A stretch of DNA of 42,251 nt from positions 1-42,251 of the forward strand of contig SAQE01000056.1 in assembly GCA_004020545.1 (NCBI GenBank), given 5' to 3'. The position numbers were made by a program, and so were the translations under genes. The stretch is from Mesorhizobium sp. GTDB lineage: Bacteria > Pseudomonadota > Alphaproteobacteria > Rhizobiales > Rhizobiaceae. Shown here piece by piece: positions 35,536-42,251 of the stretch. The notes below the pieces were generated by a model, which did not search any database, was not told the DNA's origin, and was given only the letters and a program-made list of their open reading frames with translations. How positions within the stretch are numbered: position 1 is the first letter of the stretch; each line of letters opens with the position of its first letter.

Positions 35536-36660
35536 TCACATCATGGCGGCGCTGATCTTGCGGAAACGCATGATGGAGAGGGCGAAAAATACGCCGCCGA
35601 CGATCCCGACGACAGCAAACTGCGGCCAGACCACGTCAATGCCGGCGCCTCGATAAAGGATGGCCTGCGCGAAGCTTACGAAATGGGTCGAGGGTGACAG
35701 CTGCATCACCGCTCGCAAGAACGTCGGCATGCTGTCGAGCGGCGTGTTGCCACCGGACAGGATGTTCATTGGCAGAGCGACAAGGACGAACAGGAGCCCA
35801 AGCTGCGGCATCGAGCGAGCCACCGTGCCCAGAAAGATACCGATGGCAGTCGCGAAGAACAAATAGATCGTGACGCCCGCCATGAAGAGCGGAATGGAAC
35901 CGACGATCCGAATTCCGAGCAGCGTCTCTACCACCAACCAGAGTGACAGGCCGACCGCGACGGTGATCACCAGGCCGTTCGCCCACACCTTGGCAGCCGC
36001 GATCTCAAAAGGCGTGAGCGGCATGATCAGCAGATGATCCATCGTGCCGTGCTCCCGTTCGCGGATGATTGCCGCACCCGCAAGTATGATGGCAAGCATG
36101 TTGACGTTGCCGATGATGGCCATGACCGCATTGAAGAGTTGCGTGGTGAGATTGGGATTGAAGGCGACGCGGACAGCGAGTTTCGCTGGTTCGGCCTGTG
36201 AAGGCTCGGCATCCGTAGCAGAGCGAGCGATTTCGCGAGCGATGATCTGCTGCAGATAGCCGGCGCCGATGCCGGCTTGCATCATGGCGGTGGCGTCGAC
36301 ATTGACCTGGATAGCCGGTCGGCGGCCCGCCATGATGTCGCGCTCATAATGTGGTGGAATATCGAGGACGAACGTGCTGCGGGCCGTGTCCATCTGTTCG
36401 TCAACGTGACCGGCGACGACCTCGGTCGGGGGGCTGAAATAGGGCGGCAGCAAAGCCGCGGCGATCGCACGCGAGAGCGCCGAATGGTCCTCATCGACGA
36501 TGGCGACGGAAGAGTTATGGGCCTCCTGCGCCGGGCTCTCGGCCTGCGCATAGACCGCCAGCGTGAAGGAGTAGATGACGAAGCCGAAGAGCACGAAATC
36601 GCGCGAGAAGCTGCGCAGCTCCTTGGTGCCGAGCCAGAAGATGTTCGCTAGGTGCTGCAT
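35536..36660 (-). CDS. ABC-2 type exporter permease (YhhJ-like)
   Basis: The 374-residue permease starts with a cytoplasmic segment and helix (FVLFGFVIYSFTLAVYAQAE). A long periplasmic domain follows (about 45-170), then five C-terminal helices with EREHGTMDHLLIMPLTPFEIAAAKVWANGLV, the ABC-2 hallmark. It sits four bases downstream of the rbbA-like gene, forming the last gene of HlyD-RbbA-YhhJ, the same order as yhiI-rbbA-yhhJ in E. coli. The substrate is unknown. Confidence 0.9.
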   Translation of the reverse strand: MQHLANIFWLGTKELRSFSRDFVLFGFVIYSFTLAVYAQAESPAQEAHNSSVAIVDEDHSALSRAIAAALLPPYFSPPTEVVAGHVDEQMDTARSTFVLDIPPHYERDIMAGRRPAIQVNVDATAMMQAGIGAGYLQQIIAREIARSATDAEPSQAEPAKLAVRVAFNPNLTTQLFNAVMAIIGNVNMLAIILAGAAIIREREHGTMDHLLIMPLTPFEIAAAKVWANGLVITVAVGLSLWLVVETLLGIRIVGSIPLFMAGVTIYLFFATAIGIFLGTVARSMPQLGLLFVLVALPMNILSGGNTPLDSMPTFLRAVMQLSPSTHFVSFAQAILYRGAGIDVVWPQFAVVGIVGGVFFALSIMRFRKISAAMM

Positions 36661-36664
36661 GACA

Positions 36665-39397
36665 TCATAGCTCCTGGCGGCGGAGGAATGCCAGGCTGAT
36701 CAAGATGAGGATGGGGATGAAGGCTGCCAGCGCCAACAGGCTTCCGGCAAGTTCCTGGAAGCCGAGCGCCTTGGTGAAGGTGCCGACCGAGATGCGCAGG
36801 AAATACATCGCCGGGAAGGTATGGGCCATGAAGGCCGGAAAACCCACCAGTGAAGAGACGGGCGCCAACATGCCGGAAAACTGCACGGCGGGCAGCGAGG
36901 TCATGATCCCCGCAACGAAGAGCGCGGCAATCTGGGTTCGCGTGAATGCCGAGATCACCAAGCCGTAGCCGGTCATCGCCGTCACGTAAAGCAGCGCGCC
37001 GAGAAGGAGCACCCAGAAGCTGCCTTTCAGCGTCACGCCAAACAGGAAAACGGCCATTACGAAGAGGGTAAGAAAGCTGATCAGGCAAAGGATGACGTAG
37101 GGCAGCTGCTTGCCAAGGAGAAATTCGAGCCGCGTCACGGGAGTTACGTAGAGATTGACGATCGAACCCAGTTCCTTCTCCCTGACCACGCCAACGGCCA
37201 TCAACATGGCAGGCATGAATGCGAGCAGCATAGCGATCGTCCCGGGCACCATGGCGAAGATGCTCTTGAAGTCCTGATTGTAGACGAATCGAGTCTCAAT
37301 GACCGGCGACGCTGGCCGATTGCCGGCCGTGGCCGCGAGATCGGCGACATATTGCTGATGCAGGCCGGTGAGATAGCCGCGGACGGTTTCGGCACGGAAA
37401 GGCATGGCGCCGTCAACCCAGGCACCAATCTCGGGCGCCGTCCCGCGCCGGATGTCGCGGCCAAAGCCCGGCGGTACCTCGATGGCCAATGCGAAGCCGG
37501 CGCTGCGCAGCGCCCGATCGAGATCGTCGTAGCTGGTCAGTGTTTTCCGTTCCGCAAAATAGGGCGATCCGCGGAACTCCTGCAGATAGGCACGGCTTTC
37601 CGGCGTGTTGTCGCGGTCAAGGGCGGCGAAAGTCACCAGATTGACATCGGTATTGATGCCGAGCCCGAAGACGACCATAAGAAACGCAGTGCCGAGCAGG
37701 GCGAAACCGAGCCGCACCGGATCGCGCCAAAGCTCCAGCGTCTCGCGCCACGAATAGGCGAAAAGCCTTCCCAAGCTGAAGCCGGCCCGTGATGCCACGC
37801 GCGCGGAGGGGGAGATCGCGGCGCGCTCGGGCTCTGGTGGGCTGCTGACAAGGTTGGAGCTTTCGCCGCCTGCTGACTGGAGATAAGCAACGAAGGCATC
37901 CTCCAGATCGGCTGCACCCTTGGCTTCGACCAACTCGGTCGGCGTGCCGGCGGCCACCACCCTGCCGCCGTGCATGAGCGCGACGCGATCGCAACGCGCC
38001 GCCTCGTTCATGAAATGGGTCGAGACGAAGATGGTGACGCCTTGCCGCCGCGAAAGCTCGACGAGGAGCTCCCAGAAGCTGTCGCGAGCAAGCGGATCAA
38101 CTCCCGAAGTGGGCTCGTCGAGGATAAGGAGCTCCGGCTCGTGCACCACGGCAACGGCGAGCGAGAGCCTTTGACGGATGCCGAGGGGCAGCTGCGATGC
38201 CCGCTGGTCCACATAGGGGCCGAAGCCGAACCGCTTGATAAGCGCGGCGATGCGCGATTTCGCCCTGTCGGCGGCGATATGGAAGAGACGGGCATGCAGG
38301 TCGAGGTTCTGCCTGACGGTCAGCTCGGTATAGAGTGAGAAAGACTGAGACATATAGCCGACACGCCTGCGCAGGCGCATGTTGGCGGCGTCGATCGGCT
38401 GCCCCAACAGCCAGGCCTTGCCGTCAGAGGCCGGCAGCAGCCCGGTCAGCATCTTCATCGTGGTGGTCTTGCCGCAGCCGTTCGAGCCGAGGAAGCCGAA
38501 GATCTCGCCGCGTTCGATGGCGAAGCTCACGCCATCAACCGCTACGAATTCGCCGAAGCGCCGAGTGAGGCCATCAGCGATGATGACTGCCTCGTGTTCG
38601 CCAGATGGCCGCGGCGGAATGGAGAGCGCACGACGCCCGGCACGAACCGCCTCGGGCAAAAGCGCAATGAAGCTTTCCTCCAGGCTCCCCTGCCCTGTCA
38701 GCCGTTTCAGCTCGGCCGGCGCCGCCGAAGCGAGGATCCGCCCGGCATTCATCGCGATGAGCTCGTCGAAGCGCTCTGCCTCCTCCATATAGGCGGTGGC
38801 CACGACCACGCTCATGCCGGGCCGCCTCGCTCGCATACGTTCGATCAGCTCCCAGAATTGCCGGCGCGACAGCGGGTCAACGCCCGTGGTCGGCTCGTCG
38901 AGAATGAGTAGGTCGGGGTCGTGAACGAGCGCGCAGCAAAGGCCGAGCTTTTGCCGCATGCCGCCCGAGAGTTTCCGCGCCGGGCGGTCGGGAAAGGGTG
39001 CCAGGCCGGTCGCCTCGAGCAGCGTGTCAATGCGCCGGGCGCGCTCGCCGGCCGGCTCGCCGAAGAGGCGTCCGAAGAAATCTATATTCTCTCGGACGCT
39101 AAGATCGGGATAAAGGTTCTTGCCGAGCCCCTGCGGCAGAAAGGCGATGCGCGGGCACACGGCAGAACGATGGCGTTGGTCGGCCATATCGCTGCCGAAG
39201 ACCTCCACGCGGCCCGTCTGAATGCGTTTGGCCCCGGCGACCAGGCTGAGCAGGGTCGACTTGCCAACGCCGTCCGGGCCGATCAATCCGACGAGCGCAC
39301 CTGTCGGGACCCTGAGCGTCACGCCGTCGAGCGCGAGCGTGCGGCCGTAGGAGTGAGAGAGCCCCTCGACGGCGATGACGCTAGCGGGATGGCTCAT
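36665..39397 (-). CDS. rbbA: RbbA-like fused double ATPase and ABC-2 permease
   Basis: The 910 residues match the length of E. coli RbbA (911) and its layout. ATPase 1 has Walker A GPDGVGKST near 40-48, LSGGMRQK and LLILDEPTTGVDP. ATPase 2 has GSNGCGKTT near 304-312 and the degenerate signature LPLGIRQR, then LLILDEPTSGVDP. An ABC-2 permease of about 360 residues follows. RbbA is known for ribosome-stimulated ATPase activity in E. coli, but with HlyD and YhhJ partners an export role is equally plausible. ATG 39397 overlaps the HlyD stop by 17 bases. Confidence 0.9.
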   Translation of the reverse strand: MSHPASVIAVEGLSHSYGRTLALDGVTLRVPTGALVGLIGPDGVGKSTLLSLVAGAKRIQTGRVEVFGSDMADQRHRSAVCPRIAFLPQGLGKNLYPDLSVRENIDFFGRLFGEPAGERARRIDTLLEATGLAPFPDRPARKLSGGMRQKLGLCCALVHDPDLLILDEPTTGVDPLSRRQFWELIERMRARRPGMSVVVATAYMEEAERFDELIAMNAGRILASAAPAELKRLTGQGSLEESFIALLPEAVRAGRRALSIPPRPSGEHEAVIIADGLTRRFGEFVAVDGVSFAIERGEIFGFLGSNGCGKTTTMKMLTGLLPASDGKAWLLGQPIDAANMRLRRRVGYMSQSFSLYTELTVRQNLDLHARLFHIAADRAKSRIAALIKRFGFGPYVDQRASQLPLGIRQRLSLAVAVVHEPELLILDEPTSGVDPLARDSFWELLVELSRRQGVTIFVSTHFMNEAARCDRVALMHGGRVVAAGTPTELVEAKGAADLEDAFVAYLQSAGGESSNLVSSPPEPERAAISPSARVASRAGFSLGRLFAYSWRETLELWRDPVRLGFALLGTAFLMVVFGLGINTDVNLVTFAALDRDNTPESRAYLQEFRGSPYFAERKTLTSYDDLDRALRSAGFALAIEVPPGFGRDIRRGTAPEIGAWVDGAMPFRAETVRGYLTGLHQQYVADLAATAGNRPASPVIETRFVYNQDFKSIFAMVPGTIAMLLAFMPAMLMAVGVVREKELGSIVNLYVTPVTRLEFLLGKQLPYVILCLISFLTLFVMAVFLFGVTLKGSFWVLLLGALLYVTAMTGYGLVISAFTRTQIAALFVAGIMTSLPAVQFSGMLAPVSSLVGFPAFMAHTFPAMYFLRISVGTFTKALGFQELAGSLLALAAFIPILILISLAFLRRQEL

Positions 39398-40505
39398 CCG
39401 TCCGCCCCAATGCGAGAGAGGTCGGCCACTCGGCACCGCCGTTGAGGTGTACATAGGCGAGCCCGGGAAGCCCCGAGCCCATCTCCGCCGCATGAATGCG
39501 CAGATAGTCGGGGTCAACGCGCACGCGAATCCGAAACATCAGCTTGTCGCGCTCCGCCTTGGTCTCCACTGCTTTTGGCGTGAACTGCGCCTCCCCGGAG
39601 ACAAAGACAACCTTAGCTGGGATTGGCGATTCAGGTTCGGCGTCAAGTACGATGCGCGCGTCGCTGCCTACGGTCGTGCGACCGGCCTCCGCCGTGGGCA
39701 GGAAAATGTCCATGTAGACATAGCCGGTGTCGATAATGGTCAAGACCTTCCCGCCGGCGCCGATTACCTCGCCGATATTGGCGAGGCGATATTGAACGCG
39801 GCCGTCGCGAGGAGCGACGAGCGAATTGTCGGCGATGTTGATCCGATAGAGGTCAACATCGTGATTGGCGGCCGTCAGCGTTTGTTCGGCTTGCCCGACG
39901 CGCGCATTGGCTGCAGCGAGCGCGGCATCGGCAGCGCTCATCTGCTGCTGACGCTGGTCGAGAATCTCGGCGGTCGCGTATCCTTTGTCCACGAGGACAA
40001 TCGCGCGGGTAAGCTGCTGCTCGGCGAGCTTGGCCTGGGCTTTCTGCTGCTCGACGCCAGCTCGCGCCTCGTCGAGCATCCGATTGGCCCCAAGCACCTG
40101 TGCCTCCGCTTTGCGAAGCGACATCTCGAGGTCCTGCGTGTCCATCCGCGCGACCACCTGGCCGGCGCGAACGACATCACCCTCATCAACGAGAAGCGCG
40201 GCGATGCGACCGCTGAACTTGGCCGCGATGTCGATCTCGTCTGCCTCGACCCTGCCATTGCCGAAGGCAATCCCGGCGGGCAGTCCGGGAAGGGCATGCA
40301 GCCACCAATATCCGCCTGTCGCAGCGCCGGCGACCGCAACCAGCGCCAAGGCGAGCCAAAGCCGGCGGCGCCGTTTCACGGCGGCGGCAGGAATAATCTC
40401 CGGGAGGTTGAGCTCAGGCTGGCTCGGCATGAGCATTCGGCTCCCCGAACGGTCGTTCGAGGGGAGCAACTCGGTGCCGTCATTGATGACCTTGGTGTTG
40501 GGCAT
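39381..40505 (-). CDS. HlyD-family adaptor (YhiI-like)
   Basis: The 374-residue adaptor has a cytoplasmic start, a membrane anchor (LWLALALVAVAGAATGGYWWL), a lipoyl-like domain (AAKFSGRIAALLVDEGDVVRAGQVVARMD), a coiled-coil hairpin (about 125-205, rich in Ala, Gln, Glu) and NSLVAPRDGRVQYRLANIGEV. It is the first gene of the three-gene exporter. The ATG at 40505 follows TTAGGAATCGACGA. Two FixK-type boxes lie 88 and 113 bp upstream (centres 24 bp apart), the clearest tandem pair in the window. Confidence 0.9.
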   Translation of the reverse strand: MPNTKVINDGTELLPSNDRSGSRMLMPSQPELNLPEIIPAAAVKRRRRLWLALALVAVAGAATGGYWWLHALPGLPAGIAFGNGRVEADEIDIAAKFSGRIAALLVDEGDVVRAGQVVARMDTQDLEMSLRKAEAQVLGANRMLDEARAGVEQQKAQAKLAEQQLTRAIVLVDKGYATAEILDQRQQQMSAADAALAAANARVGQAEQTLTAANHDVDLYRINIADNSLVAPRDGRVQYRLANIGEVIGAGGKVLTIIDTGYVYMDIFLPTAEAGRTTVGSDARIVLDAEPESPIPAKVVFVSGEAQFTPKAVETKAERDKLMFRIRVRVDPDYLRIHAAEMGSGLPGLAYVHLNGGAEWPTSLALGRTDEPSR

Positions 40506-40586
40506 TCGTCGATTCCTAATCAAACCCAGAAGACGACGGGCGCCAGCGCCTTGTTCTTACCCTCGTCCGGATGCGGCGAGCGAGCG

Positions 40587-40600
40587 TTGATCTGCGTCAA
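40587..40600. promoter_or_regulatory. FNR/FixK-type box (TTGATCTGCGTCAA)
   Basis: This exact TTGA-N6-TCAA is centred 88 bp upstream of the HlyD-like start at 40505 and is the proximal half of a tandem pair. Confidence 0.75.
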
Positions 40601-40610
40601 GGCATTGGCG

Positions 40611-40624
40611 TTGATCCGCATCAA
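40611..40624. promoter_or_regulatory. Perfect FNR/FixK box (TTGATCCGCATCAA)
   Basis: A full TTGAT-N4-ATCAA match is centred 113 bp upstream of the HlyD-like start and 24 bp from the neighbouring box. Confidence 0.78.
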
Positions 40625-40740
40625 CCCGGCGCTCAGCTGCAACAAAATGTCTGGCCATGTGCCGGCATCGAAATTCGGCTGGCAGCCACGCGGAATCATT
40701 TCGGTCACTTGATCTCAAATCCGCTCTTCTTCGGGCTTGT

Positions 40741-40754
40741 TTGATGTTGATCAA
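40741..40754. promoter_or_regulatory. Perfect FNR/FixK box (TTGATGTTGATCAA)
   Basis: A full TTGAT-N4-ATCAA match is centred 240 bp upstream of the hsp20 ATG and about 240 bp from the exporter start. It is most likely for hsp20 with a long leader, though the distance is unusual here. Confidence 0.72.
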
Positions 40755-40987
40755 GGATGGCTGCTCAGACCTTTGCTTTGATGCGTAGTCTCGATCGGCC
40801 GAGCATGAATTGGCGATGCGGGCGCGACGATCCGTGTCAAACGCGGAAATCGCGAAGCAATGGACCGGTTCAGCGAAGACGCCTGTCGGGCGGGTCCGCT
40901 GGCCTCCGGCTCCTCTTGGGTAACCTAAGGTGGAGGGCGGAGGCAGCGGCACTTGCTGATCAATCAATCTGTCTTATGGAGAGAACC

Positions 40988-41527
40988 ATGGCTGAGGCCG
41001 CTACCAAACTGCCCGTGAAGTCCGAGAAGAATGCCCTCGCTCCTGCCCGGTCGGACAACTGGATGGGACCGTTCGAGAGCCTGCGTCGTGAAATCGACCG
41101 GCTTTTCGATGACTTCCATCCGTTCGATTTTCGCCTGCCCTCCACCCGTTCGCTGTTCGGCCGGGATTTGCCGGCGGTGAACAGCGCATGGTCGGTGGCG
41201 CCGGCAATGGACCTGGTGGAAAAGGCCAATGCGTATGAGATCACGGCCGAACTGCCGGGCATCGATGAGAAGAACATCGAGATCAAGCTCGCCAACAACG
41301 TGCTGACGATCAAGGGCGAGAAGAATGAAGAGAAGGAGGAAAAGGAGAAGGACTACTACCTCTCGGAACGCCGCTACGGCTCCTTCCAGCGATCCTTCCA
41401 GTTGCCTGAGGGGGTCGACGCCGACAAGATCGACGCCAGCTTCGCCAAGGGCGTGCTGACGGTCAAGCTGCCCAAGACGGCAGAAGCCCGGAAGGCCGAG
41501 AAGAAGATCACCGTGAAGGCCGCATAA
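40988..41527 (+). CDS. Small heat-shock protein, Hsp20/alpha-crystallin
   Basis: This 179-residue chaperone has an N-terminal arm (about 1-67: GPFESLRREIDRLFDDFHPF) and an alpha-crystallin domain (about 68-172). The domain includes YEITAELPGIDEKNIEIKLANNVLTIKGEK, the YGSFQRSFQLPEGVDADKIDA segment and GVLTVKLPK. It binds unfolding proteins in oligomers without ATP. GGAGAGAACC precedes the ATG at 40988. Upstream lie a perfect FixK box (40741) and no heat-shock (CIRCE or ROSE) element that I can see. Low-oxygen Hsp20s are a standard part of dormancy regulons. Confidence 0.92.
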   Translation: MAEAATKLPVKSEKNALAPARSDNWMGPFESLRREIDRLFDDFHPFDFRLPSTRSLFGRDLPAVNSAWSVAPAMDLVEKANAYEITAELPGIDEKNIEIKLANNVLTIKGEKNEEKEEKEKDYYLSERRYGSFQRSFQLPEGVDADKIDASFAKGVLTVKLPKTAEARKAEKKITVKAA

Positions 41528-41542
41528 CGGCTCGAACGATCA

Positions 41543-41575
41543 CTTTCTCAGCGCGCCGGACGCGCACTGAGAAAG
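41543..41575. terminator. Stem-loop after hsp20
   Basis: CTTTCTCAG at 41543-41551 pairs perfectly with CTGAGAAAG at 41567-41575 around a GC-rich loop, 16 bases past the hsp20 stop. No T-run follows on the + strand, so termination may be imperfect. Confidence 0.5.
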
Positions 41576-41606
41576 AACCCCTCCGCCTGCCGGCCTCATT
41601 CGCTTA

Positions 41607-41710
41607 ATGCATGTCGCCCAAAGTGCGCAGCGGTTTTGGGAGAACGATATGCATCAAACAAAGACTTAAAAGCGCATCGCCTGAATTCGTTTCAGCGCGA
41701 CGCGCTTTAG
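41607..41710. repeat. Two-hairpin rhizobial palindromic repeat
   Basis: The first hairpin has arms ATGCATGTCG (from 41607) and a matching ...CGATATGCAT (to 41654). The second has arms AAAGCGC (41669-41675) and GCGCTTT (41702-41708), with an inner CTGAA/TTCAG stem. The pair strongly resembles an intergenic palindromic element I recall as common in Rhizobiales genomes. It ends on the stop codon of the next gene and may act as a two-way terminator between convergent genes. Confidence 0.7.
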
Positions 41711-41898
41711 ACCGATCGATCCTCGGCCCTGGAAGGAGCCCGCTTCTGGTTGGTCTCTGCCTGGCGCTCCGCGATCTTGAGCTTCTCCTTTTCGCGCGCA
41801 AGCAGGCCTCGGATCATCATCCGCTTTTCCGGGTCGGTTTCCCGGGCAAGCAGATCTTCGAAATGGGCGATGTTGGCCTGAGCAATGAACCGGTCCAC
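41707..41898 (-). CDS. Small helical protein, rhizobial type
   Basis: From GTG 41898 (GAGGA five bases before it) the product is 63 residues, mostly charged helix: RFIAQANIAHFEDLLARETDPEKRMMIRGLLAREKEKL. That pattern, an IAHFE(D/K)LLA.ETD..KR helix then a second LLA.E helix, resembles small proteins I have seen in rhizobia, probably a helical hairpin. Function is unknown. A TTG at 41910 is an alternative start. Its stop lies inside the palindromic repeat. Confidence 0.65.
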   Translation of the reverse strand: MDRFIAQANIAHFEDLLARETDPEKRMMIRGLLAREKEKLKIAERQAETNQKRAPSRAEDRSV

Positions 41899-42115
41899 GA
41901 CAGTCCTCAATTGCCGACAAGACGCATTGCCATCGAGCTTATATCCAATAGCTTCGATATCCTACCCTGACTTGTTCACATTCGCTGCAACCGCCTTCCA
42001 AACTGCTGCGACCGGTTGAGTTCGGGCGCCGGCGAGGCCCGAAGCATCTCCTTGACGATCCGCCAGTGGCCCAACATGAGCCGGATGGTCAAGGGCGCGC
42101 GCGAATTGATCAAAC

Positions 42116-42129
42116 GCAATGCGCGCAGG
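42116..42129. promoter_or_regulatory. Relaxed FNR/FixK-type box (TTGATCAAACGCAA)
   Basis: TTGA-N6-GCAA is centred 48 bp before the ATG at 42171. Spacing is a little short and one half imperfect. Confidence 0.4.
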
Positions 42130-42170
42130 TCTAAATGGCGGAGAAAGGGACAGGTCGAAGGGGCCCAACG

Positions 42171-42251
42171 ATGGCGCACTCTGTTTCACACACTTTGATC
42201 GCGCATGCAGCCGAGCAGGCTCAGCAATGGGTGAACGAACTCGCCAAAGAT
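42171..42251 (+). CDS. Start of a gene cut by the window end, possibly DUF2267-like
   Basis: Twenty-seven codons are visible: MAHSVSHTLIAHAAEQAQQW, then VNELAKD. An opening of this kind (helix with AAEQAQQWVNELA) recalls DUF2267 proteins, which often occur near USP and Hsp20 genes, but the fragment is too short for certainty. AAGGGG lies seven bases before the ATG and a relaxed FixK-type box is 42-55 bases upstream. The gene continues past the window. Confidence 0.5.
   Translation, partial: MAHSVSHTLIAHAAEQAQQWVNELAKD

Larger units (their letters stand above)
40506..40987. other. Promoter region between the exporter and hsp20
   Basis: These 482 bases hold three FixK-type boxes (40587, 40611, 40741) and no convincing gene. 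A short leftward frame near 40520-40708 runs across the tandem boxes and lacks similarity. Confidence 0.5.

Noticed and set aside
39375-40712. Open frame antisense to the HlyD-like gene
   Set aside because: The sense strand encodes a clear HlyD adaptor; the antisense has no motifs.

Overview
The window looks like a piece of a Rhizobiales (Alphaproteobacteria) genome. Coding is GC-rich and dense. There is a FixL/FixJ oxygen-sensing pair of the Sinorhizobium type, and a two-hairpin intergenic palindrome of a kind I recall from rhizobial genomes lies near the right end. Whether this is chromosome, plasmid or island cannot be told from the sequence. There are no tRNA or rRNA genes, no complete insertion sequences and no CRISPR array that I can see.

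The unifying signal is regulatory. Sixteen exact TTGA-N6-TCAA palindromes (the FNR/FixK box) were found, nearly all in intergenic DNA, plus four relaxed TTGA-N6-GCAA versions. Most lie about 50 to 95 bp (box centre to start codon) in front of a gene. At about 60% GC, roughly 0.2 exact copies would be expected by chance in 42 kb. The window is therefore best read as a low-oxygen island: FixL/FixJ sit inside it, and an unseen FixK/FNR-type regulator probably drives most of the rest.

Layout. 1-3.1 kb: CarS-like membrane enzyme, metallophosphoesterase, cytochrome c, universal stress protein (USP). 3.2-6.9 kb: two exported proteins (one Spy/CpxP-like), then fixL-fixJ. 7-13.5 kb: second USP, alpha/beta hydrolase, polX remnant, CBS-BON protein, CapA-like protein, glucokinase, and convergent pfkB. 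12.5-19 kb: tightly coupled leftward operon of a small ORF, acetyl-CoA synthetase, E1 alpha, E1 beta and E2 of a 2-oxoacid dehydrogenase, an acyl carrier protein and pfkB. 19.7-22.3 kb: SsuABC/TauABC-type importer with no box. 22.3-25.5 kb: small exported proteins, a ribosome-hibernation/cold-shock fusion, a host-attachment-family protein and a cheB stub. 25.6-28.9 kb: MacAB-like ABC exporter. 29-31.3 kb: broken USP gene, lipoprotein, LPG-synthase-like membrane protein, rhomboid stub. 31.3-35.4 kb: PEP synthase plus a second CBS-BON protein, divergent from a CPBP-like membrane protein. 35.5-40.5 kb: HlyD-RbbA-ABC2 exporter. 40.7 kb to end: Hsp20, a small helical protein and the start of another gene.

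Functionally the set resembles a dormancy programme: USPs, CBS proteins, Hsp20, a hibernation factor, PfkB, glucokinase, PEP synthase and acetyl-CoA metabolism. Its gene classes overlap strikingly with the Mycobacterium tuberculosis DosR regulon, which is also controlled by a haem-based oxygen sensor kinase, although the regulators are unrelated. Four genes (polX, cheB, a USP and a rhomboid) are stubs or frameshifted remnants, so the island has been rearranged and is eroding at several junctions.
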